From Paraburkholderia terricola (lineage in GTDB: Bacteria > Pseudomonadota > Gammaproteobacteria > Burkholderiales > Burkholderiaceae): 64,000 bases of DNA. Position numbers and translations under genes: made by a program. The stretch spans positions 26,905 to 90,904 of the forward strand of contig NZ_FRAB01000028.1 of the NCBI RefSeq assembly GCF_900142195.1, in the 5' to 3' direction. Each line of letters starts with the position of its first letter. Position 1 is the stretch's first letter. The notes under the pieces were generated by a model. It was not told the DNA's origin and made no database searches. It saw nothing but the letters and a program-made list of their open reading frames with translations. Shown piece by piece: positions 37,687-46,248 of the stretch.

Positions 37687-40600
37687 TCAATAGTCTTGCT
37701 TCGTAGTCTTCTTTGCTTGCCAAAGCCTAAACCTCCTGTTATCAGTTCTTAGCCCAGCAAGAACGGATTTGACGCCGCTTGAGGGGTCGTAGTCACGCGA
37801 CGAGCGGTACTTCCACAGCGTCACCGTGAAAACAAGTCGCCGGTCGAGGGCGGACAATGTTGCGTCAAGCCAATCGGGCGAAGCCCATAGAATCGCGCCA
37901 TCATCCTGATGGCGATGTCCGCTGTGATCGGGATCGGGCCTCCAGCTACCCCAAACCTGGCTTCTCAGAGCGAGACGTCCATCTGTCTCACGCCAATCAT
38001 CGCAGTTTGGCTCATTCGCCAACTCTAGGCTCTTCGTCAGGGTGATCCCAAGACGCGGTCGCCCACCCGGCCCCTTCGCCGCGATCTCGTCACCCACATC
38101 TATACCGAGACTGCGGGTCTCCGGAGCCCACACCAATGGAGCGAAAGGGCTCTCTTGGCGATAGCGGTGGTCGTAGTACCCCTCGTCCCAAAACTCCGGT
38201 AACCAAAGCTCATGGCTGGGCCGCTTGGCGAATGCCATACAGCGACCTATGGAACCCTTTCGCTCCGTCAGCGCCGACGTGATCCGTACATTCACGCCGT
38301 CAGGCGATGACCAGCATCCATATAGCGGAAGCAGTGCATCAGCGGCGGTCTCCACAAAGCCCAATTTCCGCAGCACTTCATTTTGATCCTGTAGCGTTTC
38401 CTGCTGGCCGATTCTCTCACCTAACAGACCTTCTTTCGCCTGCCGAGGGACGGAATCCTTCCGGTCGGACAACCACGAACCATCATCGAACGTGAGGTCG
38501 TAGCGATCACGCCACTTCAGCCAAGGTGAGTCGCCTCGGGTCTCGTAGCTCCGAACGACCACGGGCAGTGTCTTTGACAGTCTACTGGCAGCGCTAAGCA
38601 ATGCGTGTCTTTGAATATGCTCCCGATAGGTTTCGTACCGGTCGCTCTGGTCCCGCTGGTACCGCTCACGGCCGGGAAAATAATCTAGCGAGGTGGCATC
38701 GGGCCATCGGCGCGTAATCTCTGCCGCAATTGCGTCTTCGACCGTTGCCTGTGCGACATTGAACAGATGAGCCAGGGTGCTGATCTCGATTTTTGCAAAC
38801 TCATAATCGAAGCGAAAATCCGATGTCGGTTTCGCCGCACTCGGGTAGACGTCGCTGATGACAATGCCGCACTGAGGCCGGTTGATCTCATCAAGCAACG
38901 CCTCCAACTCTGCGTCGCGCCGTTCCCCGTTGCTAATGTGACCCAGACATCTAGCGATATGGATTTTTTCTATGACGTGCAGGTCGTCTCGTCCGGAGAG
39001 AGCAAGCAGCTTGGGCCGAAGGGCACCCATGGCTTGTCCATGGTGCAAAGCGGCTCGCGCCAACCCCATCAGCAACCACTGCCGGGAATTTTGGAAAGAA
39101 AGCTTCTTATCCGCCGACGCTAGGGTCGCGACTTCTGTTTGATCGAAACGGTCAAGCAATAGCGCTAGGTCGTCGTTGAGCCCCAACTCGACAAGCGTCT
39201 TCAGTCCCCTCGCGACCGACCAGCGGACATAGGCATCGTCCTCGCCAAGGAGGTGCCACGTGACGTCTGAAATCAACTCCGCGTCGTTTCCCGCGATTTC
39301 CTGTTCAGGGCGGAATGGTCCCTCTCCGATCTCGTCGGCGATGCGAGCGGCCGGACCGGAAAGTAGCAACTCCAACGCGTCGAGACCGGCTCGTCCTGAG
39401 GTTACATCGCATAACACGGTGGCCAGTTGAAGCCACTCATCACCGTCGAGTTCGACTTCATCCTCTGCGACCTTGCGGAGGACGAGCTGTAGCACGAAGG
39501 CCTTGTCATTGCAGAGATCCGACAGTCGGCGGATATCGCGCGCAATACTGGAAAATTGACCTTCGAACAGTTCGGCGCTCTTGCACTCAAACAGTCGCTC
39601 AACCAGCGTTTTCGCCTTGGAGATTAGGTGCGTGGATGAATTGTTCCAATCAGCGAAACACTCGGCTAGGATTTCCAATGATTGAGTGAGGCTCAGCTGG
39701 GACGCGGAGCAGATCGCGGACAAAAAGTTCAAACGCTCGGGGTACGGGCACGCAGCACGCAATCCGGCGATAAATTGCTGTCGAGCAGAGTAGCGAAGAT
39801 TATTGTCTGCAGCGATGGCCTTCAGACTTTCGTCAATCGAAGTTGCTGAGACCAGATCGCAGGCCGAGACCAACGCGGCGATGGCGCTGTCAATATCCTC
39901 TTTGCTTGGCTTTAGGGTTTGAGTAGTCAGGAAGGCCGGCGACGAGTTATTGCGACTGTTAGACTCATCCTGCTTGCGCTTAGCCTCTGCCCTGAGCCGT
40001 TCGATCTCCTCCCGCTCTTCGGTGGTGATTGCGTTTGGGTACAGATTACCCGTCGTCTCCAGGAAGCCTTCCCAAAGAGACGGCCAAGCACCGAACGGGT
40101 ACTCAGCGCGCAGTTTTGTGATGATCGCCAAGAAGATCCGCCTCTGGTCCGCAGGCCGGGACATTTTCAGCAAGTCGGCGACCCCATCGCCGGTACGCCA
40201 GTCCCACCAGCCGTGCTCCTCACAAATTGTGAGAACAAAGGCGGTACGGCGTGGATCGAGATTTCCATTCTTTGCCAGAAAGCATGCAAGCTGCGGCAAT
40301 CCGTAGGACAGGTCTGCAACGTCTTGGTCATACCAACGCACGAGCTTGGCTATTGCCGGAAAACCAATGGAGTTGGCTGCGGCATGCGCGAACAACGTCC
40401 ATCCGAACTTTCTTGGTTCGTTTCGCACGATGGTTTGGCAAAGGTTCATTAGCCGTTGTGCCAGTGCGGGTCTTAAAAAACCACCTTGCTGAGCGCTTGC
40501 AAAATGAAGCAGTGAGTAGATCTGCTCGTAGCTTTCTCCACCTATCTGGTCCAGCTCGGCCAGACCTTGCCGATAATACTCACGGGCCTCATCGATACTC

Positions 40601-42093
40601 ATGGGCACAAGAGAAGCAGCGAGTTTTACGTAGGAGTCGCCGCGTCCTCCGATATTGTCATCCTGACGGATTTGTTCCGCGACGTGGCGTGCGAATTCGC
40701 CCGCAAGCTCATGGAGGACCGGTCGCTTAACAAGCAGCGCCAACACTTCGATCTTCTCTGGAACGAAGAATCGTCCGGCGGAAATCAGACCAATCAATGT
40801 CTTGGCCTGGTCGGCCGAGATATTGGACGCGTGGTTCAGCACAATGCAGGCACAACCGAGCCCAGCGGTACGGACTAGCGAATCCGCTGCGCTTTCAGCT
40901 CTCCAGTGCACGCCCTCGCGCAAATGTCTGCTCCAGACATTTACGAAGTCGGTGACACTCGCATCTGAGAGAGGATTACCAGAGAGGACAGCATCTTCGA
41001 TTGGCTTGGTTAGCTTGCGCGCAAGCTCGATGCCTTCGCTGATGTCCTTACGTTCTCGGTCGTTGAATTTCGCCCTGAGTTGCTTTTTGCCTCCACCCTT
41101 GGCATTGCCGCCGGACGCCGGTTCGCGGAGTTCCTTCAGAAACGTCACCAGCGCTGCCTGAGTCGTGACAGCCTTTGCCTGCTTGGTAAGCTTTATTCCG
41201 TCCGGGAGTAAGTCACGATAGGCAACCGGCCTTCCAGCAGACCAGGCGCGAATACAGGCTCGGAGGATTGGAGACCAAGCTCTCGAGGGACCGTAACGCT
41301 CGCCGTAGTCATAAGCCGACGGACGGGTACGTGGCACACGGCGAATGATCGCGGCGGCGGCAGCTCGCGAGCTGTGGAAGAGCGTTGTCAATGCCGCCAA
41401 CTCGATGGCATCGTTACTCCCACGCTCGGCGTCGGAGGAGAAGCTTTCATCCTCATCGTCTTCGTCGGGTGCGGGCTTAGCAATCGCCTTCGCGAGCACC
41501 TTCACCTGCTTTTTACTGAGATAGCGAGAATACGAGAGAAGCCGCAGCTTGAGCGCTTGAGATGCGCAGTGGTCGCTTACCGCAAACGACACCAAATCCA
41601 AGAGCGCCGCTGTGCCGTTTGCTTGGTCAAACAGCGCTAGCAATTTCAAAAGTTCACAACTGGCGGACAGCGAGAAGCGATCACTCCAGCGAGCGAGATT
41701 GCGATCGACGATGCTGAACTCGCCTTCGGCGGCATGTTGGAATAGCACCGCTGCATAGTCGTCAACCCCAGGACCGGCGCGGTCGCGATGTATCTCGTCA
41801 TGCGGCTGCGTTGTATGCCAGTTGATCCACCGAACTGTGCTCTCGCACTGAATTTGTGCTTCTTCGGCATCCCCTGCAAATCGATGTGCGACCGTCAGTC
41901 GCGCACTTCTAGCACCGCGCCACCCTGAGCGGTCCGAGACAAGGCGGCGATAGGAGTCAGCGTCACCGAGTACGATCGCCAGAGCAGGCCAGCCTCGAAT
42001 AAACTCGTCTCCTCGCATGTTGCCTGTCGCGGCCTGAGATAGCCGCATGCTGAGGGCAAGCACCCGATCGAAGTCATCTTCTGATACCGCCAA
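37687..42093 (-). CDS. C-terminal part of a frameshifted Avs-like STAND protein
   Basis: 1,468 residues when read from a TTG at 42093. There is no ribosome site there, and the same frame stays open upstream to 42306, past the stop of the adjacent nuclease-NTPase gene. The upstream part reads ATLLVVIKDSDRAFALADST, a natural continuation of that protein. I therefore take this as the C-terminal portion of one protein of about 2,140 residues. The visible region is largely helical and alternates Leu/Ala/Glu, as in TPR-like superhelical sensor regions; the last 250 residues are richer in Trp/Tyr/Asp and look like a separate globular domain. In Avs proteins this part recognises phage proteins (large terminase or portal). 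Codon use is lower in GC than in the neighbours. Confidence 0.75.
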   Translation of the reverse strand: MAVSEDDFDRVLALSMRLSQAATGNMRGDEFIRGWPALAIVLGDADSYRRLVSDRSGWRGARSARLTVAHRFAGDAEEAQIQCESTVRWINWHTTQPHDEIHRDRAGPGVDDYAAVLFQHAAEGEFSIVDRNLARWSDRFSLSASCELLKLLALFDQANGTAALLDLVSFAVSDHCASQALKLRLLSYSRYLSKKQVKVLAKAIAKPAPDEDDEDESFSSDAERGSNDAIELAALTTLFHSSRAAAAAIIRRVPRTRPSAYDYGERYGPSRAWSPILRACIRAWSAGRPVAYRDLLPDGIKLTKQAKAVTTQAALVTFLKELREPASGGNAKGGGKKQLRAKFNDRERKDISEGIELARKLTKPIEDAVLSGNPLSDASVTDFVNVWSRHLREGVHWRAESAADSLVRTAGLGCACIVLNHASNISADQAKTLIGLISAGRFFVPEKIEVLALLVKRPVLHELAGEFARHVAEQIRQDDNIGGRGDSYVKLAASLVPMSIDEAREYYRQGLAELDQIGGESYEQIYSLLHFASAQQGGFLRPALAQRLMNLCQTIVRNEPRKFGWTLFAHAAANSIGFPAIAKLVRWYDQDVADLSYGLPQLACFLAKNGNLDPRRTAFVLTICEEHGWWDWRTGDGVADLLKMSRPADQRRIFLAIITKLRAEYPFGAWPSLWEGFLETTGNLYPNAITTEEREEIERLRAEAKRKQDESNSRNNSSPAFLTTQTLKPSKEDIDSAIAALVSACDLVSATSIDESLKAIAADNNLRYSARQQFIAGLRAACPYPERLNFLSAICSASQLSLTQSLEILAECFADWNNSSTHLISKAKTLVERLFECKSAELFEGQFSSIARDIRRLSDLCNDKAFVLQLVLRKVAEDEVELDGDEWLQLATVLCDVTSGRAGLDALELLLSGPAARIADEIGEGPFRPEQEIAGNDAELISDVTWHLLGEDDAYVRWSVARGLKTLVELGLNDDLALLLDRFDQTEVATLASADKKLSFQNSRQWLLMGLARAALHHGQAMGALRPKLLALSGRDDLHVIEKIHIARCLGHISNGERRDAELEALLDEINRPQCGIVISDVYPSAAKPTSDFRFDYEFAKIEISTLAHLFNVAQATVEDAIAAEITRRWPDATSLDYFPGRERYQRDQSDRYETYREHIQRHALLSAASRLSKTLPVVVRSYETRGDSPWLKWRDRYDLTFDDGSWLSDRKDSVPRQAKEGLLGERIGQQETLQDQNEVLRKLGFVETAADALLPLYGCWSSPDGVNVRITSALTERKGSIGRCMAFAKRPSHELWLPEFWDEGYYDHRYRQESPFAPLVWAPETRSLGIDVGDEIAAKGPGGRPRLGITLTKSLELANEPNCDDWRETDGRLALRSQVWGSWRPDPDHSGHRHQDDGAILWASPDWLDATLSALDRRLVFTVTLWKYRSSRDYDPSSGVKSVLAGLRTDNRRFRLWQAKKTTKQDY

Positions 42094-42212
42094 TCGAAAG
42101 GCCGCACGAAGTCGTGCAAGCGTTAGCCTACGGCGGCCGAACTCCGACTGAACCGTTGTTGGGAAGCCGGTTGAATCGGCGAGCGCGAATGCTCGATCGC
42201 TATCTTTGATAA

Positions 42213-42225
42213 CGACTAGAAGTGT
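42213..42225 (-). other. Frameshift site in the STAND gene
   Basis: On the minus strand the first frame ends EALPHF-stop (TAG at 42216-42218). The second frame, one base off, reads T-LLVVIKDSD through the same bases. Losing a single base near CCACAC would explain the break. No slippery heptamer for programmed shifting is evident. Confidence 0.7.
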
Positions 42226-44120
42226 GGCAGTGCTTCGGCGGCATAGGTTGATGTTGCCTGCGAAGACAAAAGGCGGTCGGCAATGGCACTTTGAGCCATT
42301 GGTCGATCAGAGTATGTCTCCCGAACATATGTCTCCGTGGGCTCGTCTCTGAAAATCGCACCGTGCGACGTGATCTCGAGCATTGGAGCCAAATCCGATG
42401 CTGCAGTATTCACCTGAGCCGCAGACCACCCGAGCGCGTTTGCCAGTTCCTCTAGCGGAATCGGCGGAGGAAGGAGTGACAGCGCGACGAAGAACTCGGT
42501 TACCTCTGAATCCGGCCATCCTGCAACATGAAGATCCGAGACAATCTTGGTGCAACGCTGAGCGATGATTTCGCGGACAGTGATAGGGGTAGCCGAAGTT
42601 TTGCCGAGGACATTTGTGTCCCAGGTCTGAACAAGGTAGTCGAGTACACGCGCGTTCCGACCAGAGCGCGCTAAGGCGGTAGCGATCTCCATGCCGGAAG
42701 CACTTGGCTTGCGATCTTTCAGAAATTCACGTGCCTCCGAATCGGTGAATGGTCCTAGCTCGATTTCATTCACTGTGGCGCGACCAATAACCTTGTCTTT
42801 GCGGTGCGTGCGCGCCGTAAGCAGCAACATCACGCCATCGATCGGATCTTCATCGATAGCTGAGAGAAGAAGCTTTGGAAATGCTGTTTCGTGGCGGTAA
42901 TCGGCTTCGAGCTGGGCGTTATCCGCAGCATCGACAATGATAAGCAAATCAAGCTTTTTCGATTGAGTTCGGATCGCGGCCGCAGCTTGTGCAAGTCGTC
43001 TACGCGCCGCTTTGATAATTTTGCGATTGTCATCGCCGCCTGGCAGCATCGGGTCACATAGTGTCCGCGATGACAGCTCGTTGACGATCTGCACCAGCCC
43101 AATTCTCGGGAGGTGCCGAGAATGATTGTCCGAGCGGTATGAGCCACCACCGAAGCAGTCAAAAACGACGACCTCAAATTCGTTCGCCATCCTCTCAGCG
43201 AGGCTTTGGATAAACACGGTTTTGCCCACCCCACCCTCGGCGTGGACGAGGACGGGTAGATTCGACGCCTTGACCAAATCCCCGACTTTCGAAATTTCAG
43301 CTCGCTCAACGACGGCACCCACGTCGATGAAGCGGGTGTCGGCCGGAAAAAGATCCTCTGGCTCGCAATCGAGGGCATCCAAGACATCTTCGCGGCGGAT
43401 CAGGTTCTTGCCCTGACCGCTTGGGCCCGCCTTCTTCAGGACGAGATCCTGAAGCCCGTGAAGCCGGAGCCTGGCCTCTGAATCCGCGCCGGCAGACCAG
43501 TCGGTTAGTGTTCTCCTGAGCGCATTGTCTTGACCGGCAAGGCTCTTCTCTCCGGCTCGAAATACTATCCTCGAGAAGAGGCGGCTTGCGTCAGATAGGC
43601 CGCGATCGGCACACCACTTCTTGATGTTGCGAGCCTGAGTGGCTGAGCCGGGAGCTAAAGGCGTCGTTCCCTCGATGAGGGACTGTATCGCGTCCCAAAG
43701 ACTGTCCGTGAATTCAGAATTCGTGACGAAGATGAACGACACCTTGTTGTCGACGTCGGCTGCTGAAAACTCCTTTTCGTAGCCGAGGATCGTGTCGGAG
43801 AACTTCTCGACCGTCTTTTTTAGATAAGCTGCTGTGACAGCCTCTTCGCGAAGCTTGTATTTGAATTGAACGGTCTCGAGCCGCTCGCAGGTCTGAAAAT
43901 TGTCTCCGCGGCCATAATAGAGGATGAGGTCAGCTATCTCTTCGGCCCGAGCTCCGGGGCTCGCAGTCTCGGTCGATGAAATCCCCTCTACGGCGATCGC
44001 AAATAGATTGTCATTCGGGAAGACCAACTGCAGCGCTCGCCTGGCGGCCCACCGCTCGTGGAATGTGTGGCCGGCGCGAGATGCGCGAACGTTATCGATG
44101 TCTGCGTCAATATTCGGCAT
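42216..44120 (-). CDS. Avs-like STAND NTPase with N-terminal PD-(D/E)XK nuclease (5' part of broken gene)
   Basis: 634 residues from the ATG at 44120. Residues 1-120 resemble the Cap4/DUF4297-type nuclease: AGHTFHERWAARRALQLVF, then E45 in AVEG, D64 in EEIADLILYYG and Q85-x-K87 in VQFKYK, a complete PD-(D/E)XK site. A STAND NTPase follows, with Walker A HAEGGVGKT (293-301), Walker B LLIIVDAAD (392-400) and a winged-helix region to about 600. It stops at TAG 42216, but the adjacent frame continues for another 1,500 residues. Avs proteins use such an architecture: target recognition triggers tetramer formation and DNA cutting. AT-rich DNA (TATATAA) upstream may be its promoter. Broken as sequenced, unless the frameshift is an error. 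Confidence 0.8.
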   Translation of the reverse strand: MPNIDADIDNVRASRAGHTFHERWAARRALQLVFPNDNLFAIAVEGISSTETASPGARAEEIADLILYYGRGDNFQTCERLETVQFKYKLREEAVTAAYLKKTVEKFSDTILGYEKEFSAADVDNKVSFIFVTNSEFTDSLWDAIQSLIEGTTPLAPGSATQARNIKKWCADRGLSDASRLFSRIVFRAGEKSLAGQDNALRRTLTDWSAGADSEARLRLHGLQDLVLKKAGPSGQGKNLIRREDVLDALDCEPEDLFPADTRFIDVGAVVERAEISKVGDLVKASNLPVLVHAEGGVGKTVFIQSLAERMANEFEVVVFDCFGGGSYRSDNHSRHLPRIGLVQIVNELSSRTLCDPMLPGGDDNRKIIKAARRRLAQAAAAIRTQSKKLDLLIIVDAADNAQLEADYRHETAFPKLLLSAIDEDPIDGVMLLLTARTHRKDKVIGRATVNEIELGPFTDSEAREFLKDRKPSASGMEIATALARSGRNARVLDYLVQTWDTNVLGKTSATPITVREIIAQRCTKIVSDLHVAGWPDSEVTEFFVALSLLPPPIPLEELANALGWSAAQVNTAASDLAPMLEITSHGAIFRDEPTETYVRETYSDRPMAQSAIADRLLSSQATSTYAAEALPHF

Positions 44121-44746
44121 TTTTCTTACTTGTGCTCTTTTTCTCAGCGGCGCTTACTTTTGGGATTTCACCAATTATATATAAGCCGAGGGTGCCCCCT
44201 AACGCCATCGCGCCACCCGCCGAGAGACCCGATGGCGTAACGAGTCTAGGCGAGGGAACGTGCCCGTCCCAAGCCGGAGGTGTGCTCCATCTCCCGACGG
44301 GGTGGCACGCTATCTTCCTCTGCCCGCCCGGCCTTGCAGGGAATTCTCAGATACGTAAACCTCTTGCTTTCGGTCCGCTTCGGGTCCGGGAAAGACTCAC
44401 TCGTCCCTAACGGGGCCAACTTTCGTTGGCACCTGTTTGCGAATGTCGGCGAAGTGAAGAGCAGATGCCGCACATCGGCAGACCGGCGACCGTCGGCTAA
44501 GGCCGAATTGCCGGCGCTTTCGAATGTCGGATCAAGGCTGTTGTACCTCGAAAGCCGTCATTGACATGCACTCGTCGCGAACGACGGCAATGGGCAGGTC
44601 GCATGCTGCCGATCGCAGGCATGCGCAGTTTAAACTGCGCATGCCTATTGCATGAGGCGACCCGCAGGTCATGAAGAGACGTTCGACACACGTTTCTGAT
44701 TCGTCGACAATTGGAGAATACAAACAACTTCCACGGAAAACTTAAG
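44121..44746. other. Gene-free right side of the insert
   Basis: About 625 bp. Contains an AT-rich promoter-like stretch near 44170-44185 for the STAND gene and the perfect palindrome described separately. Short frames on both strands have no recognisable content. Confidence 0.5.
44617..44646. repeat. Perfect 30-bp palindrome without a loop
   Basis: Each 15-base half reads AGGCATGCGCAGTTT from its outer end to the centre. It has no T-run, so it does not look like a terminator. It lies 100 bp before the GNAT gene, next to the foreign segment. It could be a protein-binding or recombination site. Confidence 0.8.
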
Positions 44747-45280
44747 ATGTCGCTGCGGCCGACAGAAATCCAGATTGAATCAACCCGGCTCTTGATCAAA
44801 CCGTTCTCGGCCGACGACGCAGATGCCACGTTCGCATGCATCACCCCTTCGCTCACTCGCCACATGGCGTGGGAGCCGCCAGCATCACGGCATGACTTCG
44901 ATGGTGTTTGGCGGTCGTGGATACCGTCGATAGACGACGGGTCGGACTATGTATTCGCGATACGGCAACGCGCTGACGGGAGTTTCCTTGGTTTGGCCGG
45001 ACTTCACCGCGTACGTACTGAGAGTCCGGAACTCGGCATCTGGATTCGTGAAGATGGTCATCGAAATGGCTTCGGTTGCGAAGCCGTCACTCTGATTGCA
45101 CGTTGGGCAACGCGAACCATTGGCTGTGAAAGCTTTACCTATCCGGTTGCCGAAGAGAACCGCCCCAGCCGGCGCATCGCCGAATCGTTAGGCGGCGTGA
45201 TCGTGGGAAGCCAGGTGACGCCAAAGTACAAGTCCGTCGTTTTCCGAATTCCTCGGCAGCCAGTTACGAGCGAGATATAA
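44747..45280 (+). CDS. GNAT-family N-acetyltransferase (RimJ/RimL-like)
   Basis: 177 residues from the ATG at 44747; a TTG 36 bp upstream is possible but less likely. TEIQIESTRLLIKPFSADDADA at the start and the acetyl-CoA-binding region IREDGHRNGFGCEAVTLIARW (about residues 105-125), followed by YPVAEENRPSRRIAESLGG, are the RimJ/RimL-type acetyltransferase pattern. The acceptor could be a ribosomal protein N terminus, an antibiotic or a small metabolite. It stands alone beside the defence insert and has slightly lower GC than the core genes. Confidence 0.85.
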   Translation: MSLRPTEIQIESTRLLIKPFSADDADATFACITPSLTRHMAWEPPASRHDFDGVWRSWIPSIDDGSDYVFAIRQRADGSFLGLAGLHRVRTESPELGIWIREDGHRNGFGCEAVTLIARWATRTIGCESFTYPVAEENRPSRRIAESLGGVIVGSQVTPKYKSVVFRIPRQPVTSEI

Positions 45281-45483
45281 GCGGTTCAGTCTTCCAACTG
45301 ACATCCGTCGGCCACGAGCCGCCGTTGCCGATTATCGCGTGAACGTCCGCTTGCGAAAAGCTGCATGGCATTTCCACGCTAGCAAGGGCGACCGGGGCCA
45401 TGTGTGACTTGCAGGTGAGAATGCGGATCTATACTGGGTGGCTATTTGACATATCCCATTCACTCACAACGGAGAAGGCCATC

Positions 45484-46116
45484 ATGAGTGAAAGTACATT
45501 GCTAATTTTTGCCGCTGTAGCCTTTGTAGGTATCGTAACTCCCGGACCGACAGTTCTGCTGGCGTTGACCAATGGCTCGCGCTATGGTCTTCGCCGTGCC
45601 GCGTATGGGTTCGCTGGCGCAATCGCATCCGACTTCGTGTTGATTTTCGCCGTGGCGCTTGGCCTTGGTGCGTTGCTGGCAGCGTCGGCATTCTGGTTTA
45701 ACGTCGTCAAATGGGTGGGCGTGGCCTACCTGGCGTACATTGGCATCAAGCTGTTGATGTCAAAGGGTTCGTTGAGCGTCGCGAGCATGCAGGGCGAAGT
45801 AAGCCGCGACAGCAACTCGGCGATTTTCCTCAAGAGTTTCCTGACCGCAGTCACGAACCCGAAAGGATATCTGTTCTTCTCCGCATTTCTGCCCCAGTTT
45901 ATAGCGCCGTCCGCCCCACTTGCGCCGCAGTACCTGGCACTCGCTATAACGTTCGCGATGCTGGATTGCTCGATCATGTTCGGCTATTCACTGCTCGGCG
46001 CACGGGCAATTCGCCTGCTAAAGGAGTCGGGCGCACTATGGCTCGAACGTTCTTGTGGTGCTGCGCTGGTTGCCCTCGCGGGGTCTCTGGCACTGTACCG
46101 ACGTCACGCGGCTTAG
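45484..46116 (+). CDS. LysE-family amino-acid exporter
   Basis: 210 residues from the ATG at 45484, with GAGAAG about 7 bp upstream. The hallmark VGIVTPGPTVLLALTNGSRYG near residues 15-35 and the six-helix layout identify the RhtB/LysE family. A conserved TNPKGYLFFSAFLPQF segment is near residues 121-137. It exports amino acids such as homoserine, threonine, leucine or lysine across the inner membrane. No LysR regulator is adjacent, so the substrate is open. Confidence 0.92.
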   Translation: MSESTLLIFAAVAFVGIVTPGPTVLLALTNGSRYGLRRAAYGFAGAIASDFVLIFAVALGLGALLAASAFWFNVVKWVGVAYLAYIGIKLLMSKGSLSVASMQGEVSRDSNSAIFLKSFLTAVTNPKGYLFFSAFLPQFIAPSAPLAPQYLALAITFAMLDCSIMFGYSLLGARAIRLLKESGALWLERSCGAALVALAGSLALYRRHAA

Positions 46117-46248
46117 CGGGTTTGCCCGGAAGCGGACCATGAAATTCGGGATTTGAATGGCCGAAGCGGGTCGGTTTCTGCTTTTTACATTCGCAGCGAA
46201 TGGCGATCGGTCGAGGGTCTGCGTAGACGTCGGCCAGTAAGAGATCAG

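Noticed and set aside
37345..37752. A plus-strand frame near the left edge of the insert
   Set aside because: No ribosome site, no recognisable domain, and its end overlaps the STAND gene antisense.
42216..42309. Programmed ribosomal frameshift in the STAND gene
   Set aside because: No slippery heptamer or downstream pseudoknot is evident at the junction; a simple base loss or sequencing error explains it better.
44250..44560. Short frames on both strands right of the STAND gene
   Set aside because: Compositionally random, no start signals, no family likeness.
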